A stretch of DNA of 60,000 bases from Pseudoalteromonas sp. NC201 (GTDB lineage Bacteria; Pseudomonadota; Gammaproteobacteria; Enterobacterales; Alteromonadaceae). The notes beneath the pieces are model-generated. The model had not been told where the DNA came from. It did no database searches and saw only the letters and a program-made list of their open reading frames with translations. This document shows, one piece after another, positions 47,515-56,385 of the stretch (positions are counted from its first letter, which is position 1; every line of letters begins with the position of its first letter). Made by a program: the position numbers and the translations under genes. The stretch spans positions 3,757,501-3,817,500 of the forward strand of contig NZ_CP022522.1 of assembly GCF_002850255.1 (NCBI RefSeq), given 5' to 3'.

Positions 47515-47787
47515 TTAATTTTCAATACTATGGAATAAATAATGGGTTAATCCCAACTCATTGACAGCCTGCGCTAAAGCGTCACTTTCACCATGCCATA
47601 CAATTTTATGTTCTAACGAGAGCAAGTGTTTCTGTACGGCACAGAGCAGTTGTATAGATGCTGTATCGGCTCTTTGCACTTCACTAATATCAATCGTGAT
47701 GTCTGATGTTTCCATAGAGTCTTGGAAAATCTGATGGTACAGGCTTTCCACATGGTTAATCGCCATTTCAGGTGGAAGTTTCAACAT
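47515..47787 (-). CDS. STAS-domain protein at the head of the che operon
   Basis: 90 residues of a single STAS domain. The core is DITIDISEVQRADTASIQLLCAVQKH. The residue aligned with the phosphorylated Ser of SpoIIAA is in ADTASI, so it may be a phospho-switch. It is first in the operon and nine nt before the chosen cheY start. STAS proteins at this position are known in several chemosensory clusters, but the role there is not settled. The ribosome binding site is weak. Confidence 0.85.
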   Translation of the reverse strand: MLKLPPEMAINHVESLYHQIFQDSMETSDITIDISEVQRADTASIQLLCAVQKHLLSLEHKIVWHGESDALAQAVNELGLTHYLFHSIEN

Positions 47788-47908
47788 GAGCTGAAGACTA
47801 TCCTTGTAAAAATGAGTAATAAAATTAGCTTAGACCGTGATGGTAAAAATGCCACAAAGATTGATTAAAAATCCGCAAATAATTAAAGCGTTAGAGGTAA
47901 GATAGTGC

Positions 47909-47936
47909 AGCGACACTAGGGTCGACCAGTGTCGCT
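47909..47936. terminator. Hairpin beyond the SCO gene
   Basis: Nine-bp perfect stem (AGCGACACT with AGTGTCGCT), 10-nt loop. It is 7 nt after the SCO stop, at the boundary between the oxidase and che operons. There is no T-tract on the minus strand, so it could be a pause, RNA-processing or protein-binding site rather than a classical terminator. Confidence 0.5.
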
Positions 47937-47942
47937 ATAAGA

Positions 47943-48536
47943 CTAATTGATGATCTTCTCAAGGTCAGCAAGAAGTAGTTTGTCATCGATTGTAGGGACA
48001 GCTCCCACTGTATGTGTAGGTTTGAAAATAGCCTCAAGCTGACCTTTTGGGTTAATTAATGCTACAGACGCACTATGATCAACATAATACTCTTCTGTCT
48101 GTTCCTGATTTATTGCGTATATTAAACCGAGATCTCTCACAAACGGAAATAAAGCAGAATGCTCGGCAGATACCGCTTTAAAATCAGGATCAAAGTGCTT
48201 GATGTAGGCCAAACGCTTTTCTTCAGTATCTCGGTTGGGATCGACCGATACAAACCATACTTGTAAGTCACCTTTATTTTTTACAGATTGATATACGTGA
48301 GTTAATTTCAACAGCGTCATAGGACACACGTCGGGACAACTCGTGTAACCCAAAAATAGCAAATTCCATTTATCGGTAAAGTCTTGGTTTGAGACTATCG
48401 CACCGTGTTGATCCCTTAATTCAAACGCTTTAACGTCCTTAGGCTTTGGGTACCAAACCACTTTTTCCGACACATCTGGTGCAGGCCCACAACCAAACAA
48501 AGTTAACATAGAGATAATTAACAGAAATTTTTTCAT
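47943..48536 (-). CDS. SCO1/SenC-type copper chaperone
   Basis: 197-residue lipoprotein. The signal peptide ends in a lipobox LFGC (Cys16). A thioredoxin-fold domain carries the copper site CPDVC and the later His in YVDHSA. It delivers copper to the CuA site of cytochrome oxidase subunit II. It is the last gene of the cox operon; its ATG overlaps the cyoE stop by ATGA. Confidence 0.93.
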   Translation of the reverse strand: MKKFLLIISMLTLFGCGPAPDVSEKVVWYPKPKDVKAFELRDQHGAIVSNQDFTDKWNLLFLGYTSCPDVCPMTLLKLTHVYQSVKNKGDLQVWFVSVDPNRDTEEKRLAYIKHFDPDFKAVSAEHSALFPFVRDLGLIYAINQEQTEEYYVDHSASVALINPKGQLEAIFKPTHTVGAVPTIDDKLLLADLEKIIN

Positions 48537-49432
48537 ATAAATGCTTTATCCACAAAAAGTGCAATGAACACTATCAAAAGATGCCAGATAGAGAAATAAA
48601 ATACCCTCATAGCATACTCTAAACTATTTGTTCTCATAAGCTTTGTCGCTTTGTAAATAAAAGCGACATTTGCCATACCAGAGACCAACAAGTAGATCCA
48701 ACCAGACATTCCCACTAGGTAAGGGAGCAAACAGACTAAAGTCAAAATGATGGTATAAAATAGCACACAGAGTTTTGTAAATTCGTTTCCATGCGTTACT
48801 GGTAACATGGGGACTTCGGCTTTTTCGTAGTCTCGTTTACGAGCAATAGCTAATGCCCAAAAGTGGGGAGGTGTCCAAGCAAAAATGATCATTACTAACA
48901 ACCAAGGCTCTGCACCAAGCTGACCAGTCTCACTGACCCAACCTAACAGGGGTGGCATCGCTCCTGCTAACCCCCCAATTACTATGTTTTGAGGTGTTGC
49001 GCGTTTTAACAATAACGTATAAATCACGGCATAGCCGAATAGCGCGGCTAAGGTAAGTAGCGCACATAACTGATTGGCGAAAATAGTTAATAGAGCATAC
49101 CCAGAAATTGCGAGGCCTATCGCAAAGATTAAAGCTGATGATACAGAAACAGAGTCTGTCGCTAACGGTCGGTTTCGTGTTCGCGCCATCTTTTTATCTA
49201 TTTCTCTATCCACGATATGATTTACAGCTGCTGCACTACTCGAAAGCAAACCAATGCCAAACAAACTCATTAATTGTGCCAATAATGTTTTATCACTTTG
49301 TGGTGCTAACATCATCCCGACCCAAGCGGTAATAACCAACATACATACTACTTTGAACTTACACATGCCAAAGTAGGCTTTGAATAAAGTAGTTGCTTTT
49401 TGAAGCTCTGAAAAACTAGTTAATTGAAGCAT
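48533..49432 (-). CDS. cyoE: Protoheme IX farnesyltransferase (heme O synthase)
   Basis: 299-residue polytopic enzyme (UbiA family) that attaches a farnesyl group to protoheme IX to make heme O. The prenyl-diphosphate site NHIVDREIDKKMARTRNRPL is present near residue 70. Called CtaB or CyoE. It overlaps the end of ctaA by 17 nt. Start ATG has GGAG upstream. Confidence 0.95.
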   Translation of the reverse strand: MLQLTSFSELQKATTLFKAYFGMCKFKVVCMLVITAWVGMMLAPQSDKTLLAQLMSLFGIGLLSSSAAAVNHIVDREIDKKMARTRNRPLATDSVSVSSALIFAIGLAISGYALLTIFANQLCALLTLAALFGYAVIYTLLLKRATPQNIVIGGLAGAMPPLLGWVSETGQLGAEPWLLVMIIFAWTPPHFWALAIARKRDYEKAEVPMLPVTHGNEFTKLCVLFYTIILTLVCLLPYLVGMSGWIYLLVSGMANVAFIYKATKLMRTNSLEYAMRVFYFSIWHLLIVFIALFVDKAFI

Positions 49433-50429
49433 GTTTTACTCCTACTTTTTGCGCCAAGCTGATAAAGAAACACAATTTCACCATTGCTAATAACACCATT
49501 GCTGCCATGAAGTTATGGAATAAGGTCAACAACAGAGGAAATTGGAAGTGTACGATTGCCCCCCCCACCAAAACTTGTATAGAAACTAAAGCTAAAACGA
49601 CAAGCGCTGAATGTCGGAGTAAGTGGTTTTGACCAGCTCTAAGGAGTGGCCAACATGCAGCAAGTAGCGTTAAAACGGTAACAACTGCCCAAACCCGATG
49701 GATAAAGTGAATAGATACTCTAGATTCAAACGGTAACACTCCAAACTCGTAGGTCGCTGAAGCTTCAGGAAGCGTAAATAAGCTCTGCCAAGAGAAAAGC
49801 TGAAGGTTGTCACATAGTGGCAGCCCTGTACAATGTGGAGCAGCATAATTGGCTGCAAGCCATCCACCTAGCGCAATTTGTATAATCAACACACCAAGAG
49901 CCACATAACATAAACGACAGGTAAGGCTAGTTACACTAGCAGTAATAGTGGTGTATTTCAGCCTTAAAACCAATAACACCAGCAATGCAAGAATACTAAA
50001 CCCACCTAGTAAATGACCCATCACAATGACTGGCTGTAAATTCATCGTCACGGTCCACATCCCAAGTGCCCCTTGAAATAACACAAGCAATAGCAGTAAG
50101 TAGTAGTGACGATTAGGGCTTTTTGTTTTTTGCTTCTTGAACAGCCTTATGCATGCAAGTGCCAAAATAAGTAACCCGAGGAAACTGGCAAAATAGCGAT
50201 GGATCATTTCAATCCATGCTTTTTCTGCTTCTATTTCTAAATGTGGAAAACTGTCTTTAGCCGCAGATAGTTCATGAGTCTCATTTGGTACTGTTAAAAA
50301 GCCGTAACACCCAGGCCAATCTGGACATCCAAGTCCCGCATCACTTAAACGTGTGAAGGCGCCAAGTGTCACTACCGTTATTGCGACGAAACAGGCAAAT
50401 ATTGCGATTTTTATTCTTACCTTGGACAT
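49416..50429 (-). CDS. ctaA: Heme A synthase CtaA
   Basis: 337-residue membrane protein with eight helices, type with the conserved His in EMIHRYFASFLG and HFIHRVWA and the Cys pair CTGLPLC between helices. It oxidises heme O to heme A, the cofactor of aa3-type oxidases. Its place with cyoE and coxA supports an aa3/caa3 enzyme. Ten nt after the preceding hypothetical gene. Confidence 0.94.
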   Translation of the reverse strand: MSKVRIKIAIFACFVAITVVTLGAFTRLSDAGLGCPDWPGCYGFLTVPNETHELSAAKDSFPHLEIEAEKAWIEMIHRYFASFLGLLILALACIRLFKKQKTKSPNRHYYLLLLLVLFQGALGMWTVTMNLQPVIVMGHLLGGFSILALLVLLVLRLKYTTITASVTSLTCRLCYVALGVLIIQIALGGWLAANYAAPHCTGLPLCDNLQLFSWQSLFTLPEASATYEFGVLPFESRVSIHFIHRVWAVVTVLTLLAACWPLLRAGQNHLLRHSALVVLALVSIQVLVGGAIVHFQFPLLLTLFHNFMAAMVLLAMVKLCFFISLAQKVGVKHASIN

Positions 50430-50438
50430 ATTTACCTC

Positions 50439-50930
50439 CTAACTTGAACGAGAGTAGTTCAATAATTTCTTCAGATCACTCAGTAGCCCTTTTTGTACAT
50501 TTCGCATTTCTTCTAAGCTTGCTACTGGTGCATACTTGAGTACAAATAACCCTGTTTTATCAACCAAATAGAGATAATTTTCGTCTAACTGGTTGAGGTA
50601 TATCGGCAAAGAAGTAGCGTACTCAATACCTTTTTCATTTCGCTCTTGTAATACCACAAGCGATACTTTCTGCTGGTTTTTCCCCAGCGCTAAATACAAA
50701 TTAGGTAAGCTATCTAGTAGTAAAGAACATTGCTTATTACACTGTTTTGGTCGCTGGTAAACGATACTCCACTCAGTATCTAAAACCAGCTCTGATTGGC
50801 GAACCTCCTGACTTAAAAATTCACCGTGATTAGTCGTGCTATGTGGTATCCAGCCAACCTTCAGGGCAACAAATGCCAACAGTAAGGGGAATACGAACAG
50901 CCCTATAAACCATGCCGCACTTTTAGACAT
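50439..50930 (-). CDS. Membrane-anchored thioredoxin-like protein of the cox operon
   Basis: 163 residues from the ATG at 50930, which has AAGGAG 8 nt upstream; eleven further codons are open. One N-terminal helix (about 5-25) is followed by a periplasmic domain with WSIVYQRPKQCNKQCSLLLD. The C-x3-C in a thioredoxin-like setting recalls the SCO copper site. Such proteins occur often in gammaproteobacterial cox operons, and copper or thiol handling during oxidase assembly is inferred. It overlaps the SURF1 stop by 8 nt. Confidence 0.75.
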   Translation of the reverse strand: MSKSAAWFIGLFVFPLLLAFVALKVGWIPHSTTNHGEFLSQEVRQSELVLDTEWSIVYQRPKQCNKQCSLLLDSLPNLYLALGKNQQKVSLVVLQERNEKGIEYATSLPIYLNQLDENYLYLVDKTGLFVLKYAPVASLEEMRNVQKGLLSDLKKLLNYSRSS

Positions 50931-51651
50931 TTTTATTCTCCTTTTTTGAAAGTTTCCAGCCAATTACTACCGCAGCCAAGGCAATAAGCAACCACTGTAA
51001 AGCATAAGCTTCATGTTTTTGCGGTGACATTACTACCGGTTGATAATGGGGCTCAGTCCCGGCAAATCTGTTTTTAGTCATGTAGGCAATTAGAGGTAAA
51101 AGAGGTTTACCTGACTCCGCAGATAAGTAATCAACATCAATATATTGGATCACAGATTGTTTTGTTGCCTCCTCTGCCGCAGACTTAGCTAAGGTGAACC
51201 GCTTACTAGCACTAGATTTGATATAGACAGGTAGAGAAACGGTACCACTTGGAAGAGAAAAAACGGTAGGCACGCGACTAGCTTGCTGTGGCACAAAACC
51301 CAAATTCACAGCTAGATACTCATCAGTTCCGGAAATTTTTATAATGCCAATTACATCAAAACCGACTCGGCCTTTTACGACTTGATTATCTAAATACCAA
51401 ACCGCATCGCCTACAAAATTCCCTGTAATCGACACTTCAGCATTAACATATTGCGTTAGCTGCTGGGATGTTACTTGCTGCTCATTAGCTACACCTAGCG
51501 ATTTTTCAATCTCAACTTTATGCTGCAACACATGTTTTTGCTGTGCTCTTTGCCACTGCCAATAAGAGAGCGAGCCACATAAAAGAACAACTATTAATGC
51601 TGCTAATATGGGGGGTTTTGATCTACCTTTAAAAAGTGCACCTAAATCCAT
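50923..51651 (-). CDS. SURF1 family cytochrome oxidase assembly protein
   Basis: 242 residues with an N-terminal helix followed by the SYWQWQRAQQK motif, a periplasmic domain and a C-terminal helix (about 215-235). It assists heme A insertion into subunit I. The conserved HYQPVVMSPQKHEAYALQW segment is near the C-terminus. The start is 12 nt from the start of the divergent DUF2909 gene. Confidence 0.92.
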   Translation of the reverse strand: MDLGALFKGRSKPPILAALIVVLLCGSLSYWQWQRAQQKHVLQHKVEIEKSLGVANEQQVTSQQLTQYVNAEVSITGNFVGDAVWYLDNQVVKGRVGFDVIGIIKISGTDEYLAVNLGFVPQQASRVPTVFSLPSGTVSLPVYIKSSASKRFTLAKSAAEEATKQSVIQYIDVDYLSAESGKPLLPLIAYMTKNRFAGTEPHYQPVVMSPQKHEAYALQWLLIALAAVVIGWKLSKKENKNV

Positions 51652-51663
51652 CGGACACCCCTT

Positions 51664-51960
51664 ATGATTAAAATTATTATTGTTGTACTGCTACTACTCG
51701 TTTTTCTAAATCTATTTAGAGCTATGCTAGTCATGCTCAAGTCAGAGCAACAAGAGTCGATGGCGAGGCTATTGCAACAAAGAGTTTATGCATCAATAGC
51801 TGTCGTACTTCTAATCTGTCTTGCTGCTCAATTTGGCTTTATAAAACTACACTCTTCACCCGTTGTTACAACACATAAACAAATACAAACAGGCACAACC
51901 AAACAACATCAACAAAATGCCAATACCAAGCCCCAGCTTGAAAAGCAAAGTGGTTCTTAG
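51664..51960 (+). CDS. DUF2909 family twin-helix membrane protein
   Basis: 98 residues with two membrane helices (about 3-22 and 42-61) and a Gln/Thr/Lys-rich tail. It is of the type found inside cox operons of gammaproteobacteria, encoded on the opposite strand to its neighbours. The start is 12 nt from the SURF1 start, and its last 95 nt overlap the end of coxC antisense. No Shine-Dalgarno is evident. Function unknown; a role in oxidase biogenesis is inferred from context only. Confidence 0.75.
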   Translation: MIKIIIVVLLLLVFLNLFRAMLVMLKSEQQESMARLLQQRVYASIAVVLLICLAAQFGFIKLHSSPVVTTHKQIQTGTTKQHQQNANTKPQLEKQSGS

Positions 51961-52741
51961 CGGTAAAGTGGCCCTTCAACACCCTGATCCATATAACGAA
52001 AAGAATAATCGCGCCAAGAGTGACATGAAAGCCATGAAATCCTGTCAGTAAAAAGAATGTATTACCGTAAACCCCCGACTGGAGAGTTAACCCCAGATCT
52101 TGGTAAGCGTGAATATACTCTTCCACTTGCAAGGTTAAGAATGCGACGCCAAGTAGTACTGTTAATCCCAAGAACGCCTTTACTTTCGCCCGTTGCTCTT
52201 TTTCTAAAGCTACATGAGCAAAGCTAAGGGTTACTGATGATGCTAATAGAATAATCGTATTGATCAGTGGAAGTCCCTGCCAACCCATAGCTTGAGTGAC
52301 AGTTCCATCTGGAGTTGTGAGCAATGGCCATACAGCTTCAAATTGAGGCCATAAAACCTCATTGGTACTGGCATTATTACTTGCACCGCCTAACCACGGC
52401 ACAGCTATCATTCGTGCATAGAAAAGTGCACCAAAAAAAGCAGCAAAAAACATAACCTCGGAAAAGATAAACCATCCCATTCCTTGCTTGAACGAACGAT
52501 CCATTTGGGCAGAATATAACCCATTTTGAGATTCTTGGATCACATTCCTGAACCAACCAAAAATCATATAGATCAGCACAGCAATACCCACGAGCAGTAG
52601 CATTACTCCACTATTACTGGTTGATTTAAGTTGAATAATCGTTAAGCCAGCGCCAACAGCGATAAAGAAAAGTGCAAAAGCCCCGACGATTGGCCATGGA
52701 CTTTGCTCAGGCACGTAATATTTTTCTTGTTCATGGTTCAT
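51866..52741 (-). CDS. coxC: Cytochrome c oxidase subunit III
   Basis: 291 residues with seven predicted membrane helices and family motifs such as GFHGFHV and WHFVDVVWL. The frame opens with a TTG seven codons earlier, but the ATG at 52741 has GAGAGGAG upstream and is chosen. The start lies within the last 11 nt of cox11. The 3' end is overlapped by the antisense DUF2909 gene. Confidence 0.95.
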   Translation of the reverse strand: MNHEQEKYYVPEQSPWPIVGAFALFFIAVGAGLTIIQLKSTSNSGVMLLLVGIAVLIYMIFGWFRNVIQESQNGLYSAQMDRSFKQGMGWFIFSEVMFFAAFFGALFYARMIAVPWLGGASNNASTNEVLWPQFEAVWPLLTTPDGTVTQAMGWQGLPLINTIILLASSVTLSFAHVALEKEQRAKVKAFLGLTVLLGVAFLTLQVEEYIHAYQDLGLTLQSGVYGNTFFLLTGFHGFHVTLGAIILFVIWIRVLKGHFTAKNHFAFQAGAWYWHFVDVVWLCLFVFVYVL

Positions 52742-53309
52742 ATTTGAACTCCTCTCGAGCAACTAGCATATTCAGTCCATCACTGTCTTGTTTGCTAACT
52801 CGCTCTGTAATATCAAACAACGTATATGAAAGCGTGAGTTCCTCAACATCACTTGGTAGCTCCGTATCTACATAAAACCTCAAGACAAACTCAACTTCTT
52901 CTTTGCCTTTCATTGATTGCTGATCAAAACAAAAGCAGGCCATTTTGTGTAAATACTTTGCAGCTTTCCCCGGGGACACTGAAGGGATCGCTTGCAACAC
53001 ACGCTCACTATCACTCAAGTTTTTTGCAATAAATTTGACATCGGTTAGCTTACCGGGTTGAACACTAACCGAATGCTCGACTGCATCGACCTTAAATGGC
53101 GCCTGGCTTTGACTATGCGTTGTGAAGCTCACATCTACTTGTCGACTTTGTGCAATTGACTCGCTCTGCTTTGCGATTTCCATGGATGGCTTACCATTTA
53201 GGCCTGTGACATCACAAAAAACGTCATATAGAGGAACCAGTGCAAAGGCAAAAGCAAACATACCTAGCGTCAACAAAATAAGCTTCTTAAGCAGGCGGCC
53301 ATGTTGCAT
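52731..53309 (-). CDS. ctaG: Cytochrome c oxidase assembly protein Cox11/CtaG
   Basis: 192 residues: one N-terminal helix and a periplasmic immunoglobulin-like domain with the copper-binding CFCF motif in KMACFCFDQQ. It delivers copper to the CuB site of subunit I. It shares one base with the coxA stop (TAATG). Confidence 0.95.
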   Translation of the reverse strand: MQHGRLLKKLILLTLGMFAFAFALVPLYDVFCDVTGLNGKPSMEIAKQSESIAQSRQVDVSFTTHSQSQAPFKVDAVEHSVSVQPGKLTDVKFIAKNLSDSERVLQAIPSVSPGKAAKYLHKMACFCFDQQSMKGKEEVEFVLRFYVDTELPSDVEELTLSYTLFDITERVSKQDSDGLNMLVAREEFKYEP

Positions 53310-54883
53310 TACTTAATCTCCGGTGGCGTTGAAAAGGTATGATAAGGAGCCGGAGATGGTACTTGCCACTCTAATCCCTCTGCCCCATCCCATACTTTCC
53401 CAGAGGCCTGCTCTCCACCTTTTATACATTTATAAACCACTGCAACAAACAACAGTTGAGAAAGACCGAATGCAAACCCTCCGATACTAATGATCGCGTT
53501 GAAATCAGCGAACTGTAGAGCATAATCAGGGATCCGCCTTGGCATGCCAGCAAGACCAACAAAGTGCATTGGGAAGAACAATACGTTCACACTAACCAAG
53601 GAGAGCCAAAAGTGAAATTTAGCCAATTTGATATCAAACATGTGCCCCGTCCACTTTGGTAACCAATAATATGCGGCGGCCATTATTGAGAACACAGCTC
53701 CCGTAACTAACACGTAATGGAAATGCGCGACAACGAAGTAGGTATCGTGATATTGGAAATCGGCGGGAGTAATCGCTAACATCAAACCGGAAAATCCACC
53801 AATTGTGAAAAGTACGATGAATGCAATAGCAAAAAGCATAGGCACCTCAAAACTAATAGCACCTCGCCACATTGTAGCTACCCAATTAAAAACCTTAACG
53901 CCAGTAGGCACTGAAATGAGCATAGTTGCATACATAAAAAACAACTCACCAGCTAAAGGCATACCCGTTGTAAACATATGATGAGCCCAAACGACGAACG
54001 ACAGCAGTGCAATTGAAGCGGTTGCATAAACCATTGATGCATAGCCAAACAGTTTCTTTCTTGAAAATGTCGGTACTATCGTAGAGATTATGCCGAAGGC
54101 AGGTAATATCATGATGTACACTTCAGGATGGCCAAAAAACCAGAATATATGCTGGAACATAACAGGATCACCACCACCTGCTGCATCAAAAAAGCTCGTT
54201 CCAAAGAACTTGTCGGTCAGCACCATAGTTACGGCGCCAGCAAGTACCGGCATAACTGCAATCAGAAGAAATGCAGTTATCAACCAGGTCCAGACAAATA
54301 AAGGCAACTTCATCCATGTCATACCTGGAGCTCTAAGATTGACGATGGTCACGATAACGTTGATAGCACCCATAATAGAGCTAATGCCCATTATATGAAC
54401 AGCAAAAACAAAAAATGCAGTATTGTCATTGCTGTACGTTGTAGATAGTGGCGCATAAAAAGTCCAACCAAAAGCAGGCCCGCCGCCTTCCAAAAATAAT
54501 GACATCAGTAAAATTGCAAATGCAAAGGGTAGTATCCAAAAACTCCAGTTATTCATTCTCGGTAACGCCATATCAGGAGCACCAATCATCATTGGGATCA
54601 TCCAGTTGGCAAGACCTGTAAATGCGGGCATTACTGCGCCAAATACCATTATTAGTCCATGCACGGTCGTCATTTGATTAAAAAAATGCGGATCTACAAG
54701 CTGTAACCCAGGTTGGAAAAGCTCGGCTCGGATCACCATCGCCATAGCACCGCCAATTAAAAACATGGTTAGTGAGAACAATAAATACAGTGTTCCAATG
54801 TCTTTATGATTGGTGGTAAACAGCCAGCGCTTTAAGCCTTTGGGAGCTGTATGGTGTGAATGTTCGTCTACGATGGCACTCAT
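53309..54883 (-). CDS. coxA: Cytochrome c oxidase subunit I
   Basis: 524 residues, twelve membrane helices. The heme a and heme a3/CuB ligands are visible in TTVHGLIMVF, WFFGHPEVYI and HDTYFVVAHFHYVL. The Tyr in GHPEVY is the cross-linked Tyr of the active site, placing it among A-family heme-copper oxidases. It reduces O2 to water and pumps protons. The start overlaps the coxB stop by one base. Confidence 0.97.
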   Translation of the reverse strand: MSAIVDEHSHHTAPKGLKRWLFTTNHKDIGTLYLLFSLTMFLIGGAMAMVIRAELFQPGLQLVDPHFFNQMTTVHGLIMVFGAVMPAFTGLANWMIPMMIGAPDMALPRMNNWSFWILPFAFAILLMSLFLEGGGPAFGWTFYAPLSTTYSNDNTAFFVFAVHIMGISSIMGAINVIVTIVNLRAPGMTWMKLPLFVWTWLITAFLLIAVMPVLAGAVTMVLTDKFFGTSFFDAAGGGDPVMFQHIFWFFGHPEVYIMILPAFGIISTIVPTFSRKKLFGYASMVYATASIALLSFVVWAHHMFTTGMPLAGELFFMYATMLISVPTGVKVFNWVATMWRGAISFEVPMLFAIAFIVLFTIGGFSGLMLAITPADFQYHDTYFVVAHFHYVLVTGAVFSIMAAAYYWLPKWTGHMFDIKLAKFHFWLSLVSVNVLFFPMHFVGLAGMPRRIPDYALQFADFNAIISIGGFAFGLSQLLFVAVVYKCIKGGEQASGKVWDGAEGLEWQVPSPAPYHTFSTPPEIK

Positions 54884-56025
54884 TACTTACCCTCCTCTAG
54901 TGCATCTATCTCACGCTGTATTTGGCTTGGCTGAATAACATCGCCAGTGTCATTACCCCAGCTATTTCTTTTATAGGTGATCACCCCCGCGATCTGCTTA
55001 ATTGTTAATTGCTTTGCGAAAGATTGCATCGCAGTTCCTGGGCGACCTAAAAGTAGAATATCTATATGAGCTTTAATATCTCCAGTGACGACTTTACTTC
55101 CTTTCATTGCAGGGAAGACTCCTGGTAGCCCAAGCCCAGTTGGTTGATGGCAAGCTGCGCAATAAGCCATGTAAGTTTGTTCCCCAACCTCCATTAACTC
55201 TTCTTTCGAAAGAGTTTGTTGCGCAACTGCCTGTGACTCCGCCTCTGCTTTTGCTTTTTCAGCTTTAGCATCGTTAAGCCAACTATCAAATTTATCAGGA
55301 CTTACGGCCTCGACGACGATTGGCATAAAGCCATGATCTTTGCCACATAATTCAGCACATTGGCCTCTATAAATTCCCTCATCGTTTACCTTTGCCCATG
55401 CCTCATTTATAAATCCCGGATTGGCATCCTTCTTCACCGCAAAATCAGGCACCCACCAAGAATGGATGACATCATCCGAGGTCATCAAAAAGCGGACTTT
55501 CCTATCTGTAGGAATAACTAAATGCTTATCAACTTCAAGCAGGTAATTTTCATTTTTTTCTTTAAGATCACTAATTTCATCTTTCGAAGTAGAGAGCAAA
55601 GAATAGAACTCAACATCATGCCCCATATACTCATAGTGCCATTTCCACTGAGAGCCTGTGACCTTAATGGTCAGATCAGCTTTACTCGTGTCTTCCATAG
55701 CAATAAGCGTTTTTGTGGCTGGTATTGCCATACCAATGAGTATCAGGAAGGGAATTGCAGTCCAAAGTATTTCCACTTTGGTGCTTTCATGAAATTGCGC
55801 TGCAACAACGCCTTTTGACTTTCTGTGTTTTATAAGCGCCCAAAACATAATCCCAAATACAATCACTCCAATGACACAACATATTAGAAATATGGTCATG
55901 TGAAGCTCATACACTTGATGACTAATGTCTGTAACACCTTGCCTCATATTGTAAGCGCTGTTAGCAAGTGAGGGCATGGCGATTAGCACCGCGATGAATG
56001 CTACAACTAATCGACAAATTTTCAT
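54883..56025 (-). CDS. coxB: Cytochrome c oxidase subunit II with fused cytochrome c domain
   Basis: 380 residues: signal peptide (about 1-22), two membrane helices, a cupredoxin domain with the CuA site CAELCGKDHGFM, and a C-terminal cytochrome c domain with heme motif CAACH (289-293) and a likely Met ligand at 333 (GTAMQSF). The fusion makes the complex caa3-like, so part of the electron path from cytochrome c is built in. First gene of the oxidase operon; start ATG follows AAGGAG. Confidence 0.95.
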   Translation of the reverse strand: MKICRLVVAFIAVLIAMPSLANSAYNMRQGVTDISHQVYELHMTIFLICCVIGVIVFGIMFWALIKHRKSKGVVAAQFHESTKVEILWTAIPFLILIGMAIPATKTLIAMEDTSKADLTIKVTGSQWKWHYEYMGHDVEFYSLLSTSKDEISDLKEKNENYLLEVDKHLVIPTDRKVRFLMTSDDVIHSWWVPDFAVKKDANPGFINEAWAKVNDEGIYRGQCAELCGKDHGFMPIVVEAVSPDKFDSWLNDAKAEKAKAEAESQAVAQQTLSKEELMEVGEQTYMAYCAACHQPTGLGLPGVFPAMKGSKVVTGDIKAHIDILLLGRPGTAMQSFAKQLTIKQIAGVITYKRNSWGNDTGDVIQPSQIQREIDALEEGK

Positions 56026-56385
56026 TTGACGTCTCCTTCAAGACAACTCGTGGTTGTCTCTTGTTATTATTGGATGACTGTCATATTGTCTATTTGTACA
56101 TAGACTTACTGCACGACTATTAACCAATTAGTCAAAAAACAAACAAATTGCAAGATTTTCGAGAAGACCGACTTTAGAATCAAAACTGGGGACTATAGGG
56201 AGTAAAACGAAGAATGATGAAAAATAGTGTATAAAGATCAGAAAACTAAAAATATTACTAAATGATTAAAGTCACTATAATTATCTAACTTTCACACAGT
56301 TAGAAAAGTTAATTATTACTTTCTAAACAAAATATAGTTAAAGCAAGCGCAACTTTATATTTAACGCTACGCTCGCTCTCATAAA
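56026..56385. other. AT-rich intergenic region between lexA and coxB
   Basis: No gene seen. It should hold the cox promoter (reading left). Next to coxB is a 7-bp hairpin AGACAAC/GTTGTCT (56041-56059), just before the ribosome binding site. A dyad GTCTAT-N6-ATAGAC lies at 56088-56105. The part next to lexA (about 56340-56385) shows no clear terminator hairpin. Confidence 0.6.
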
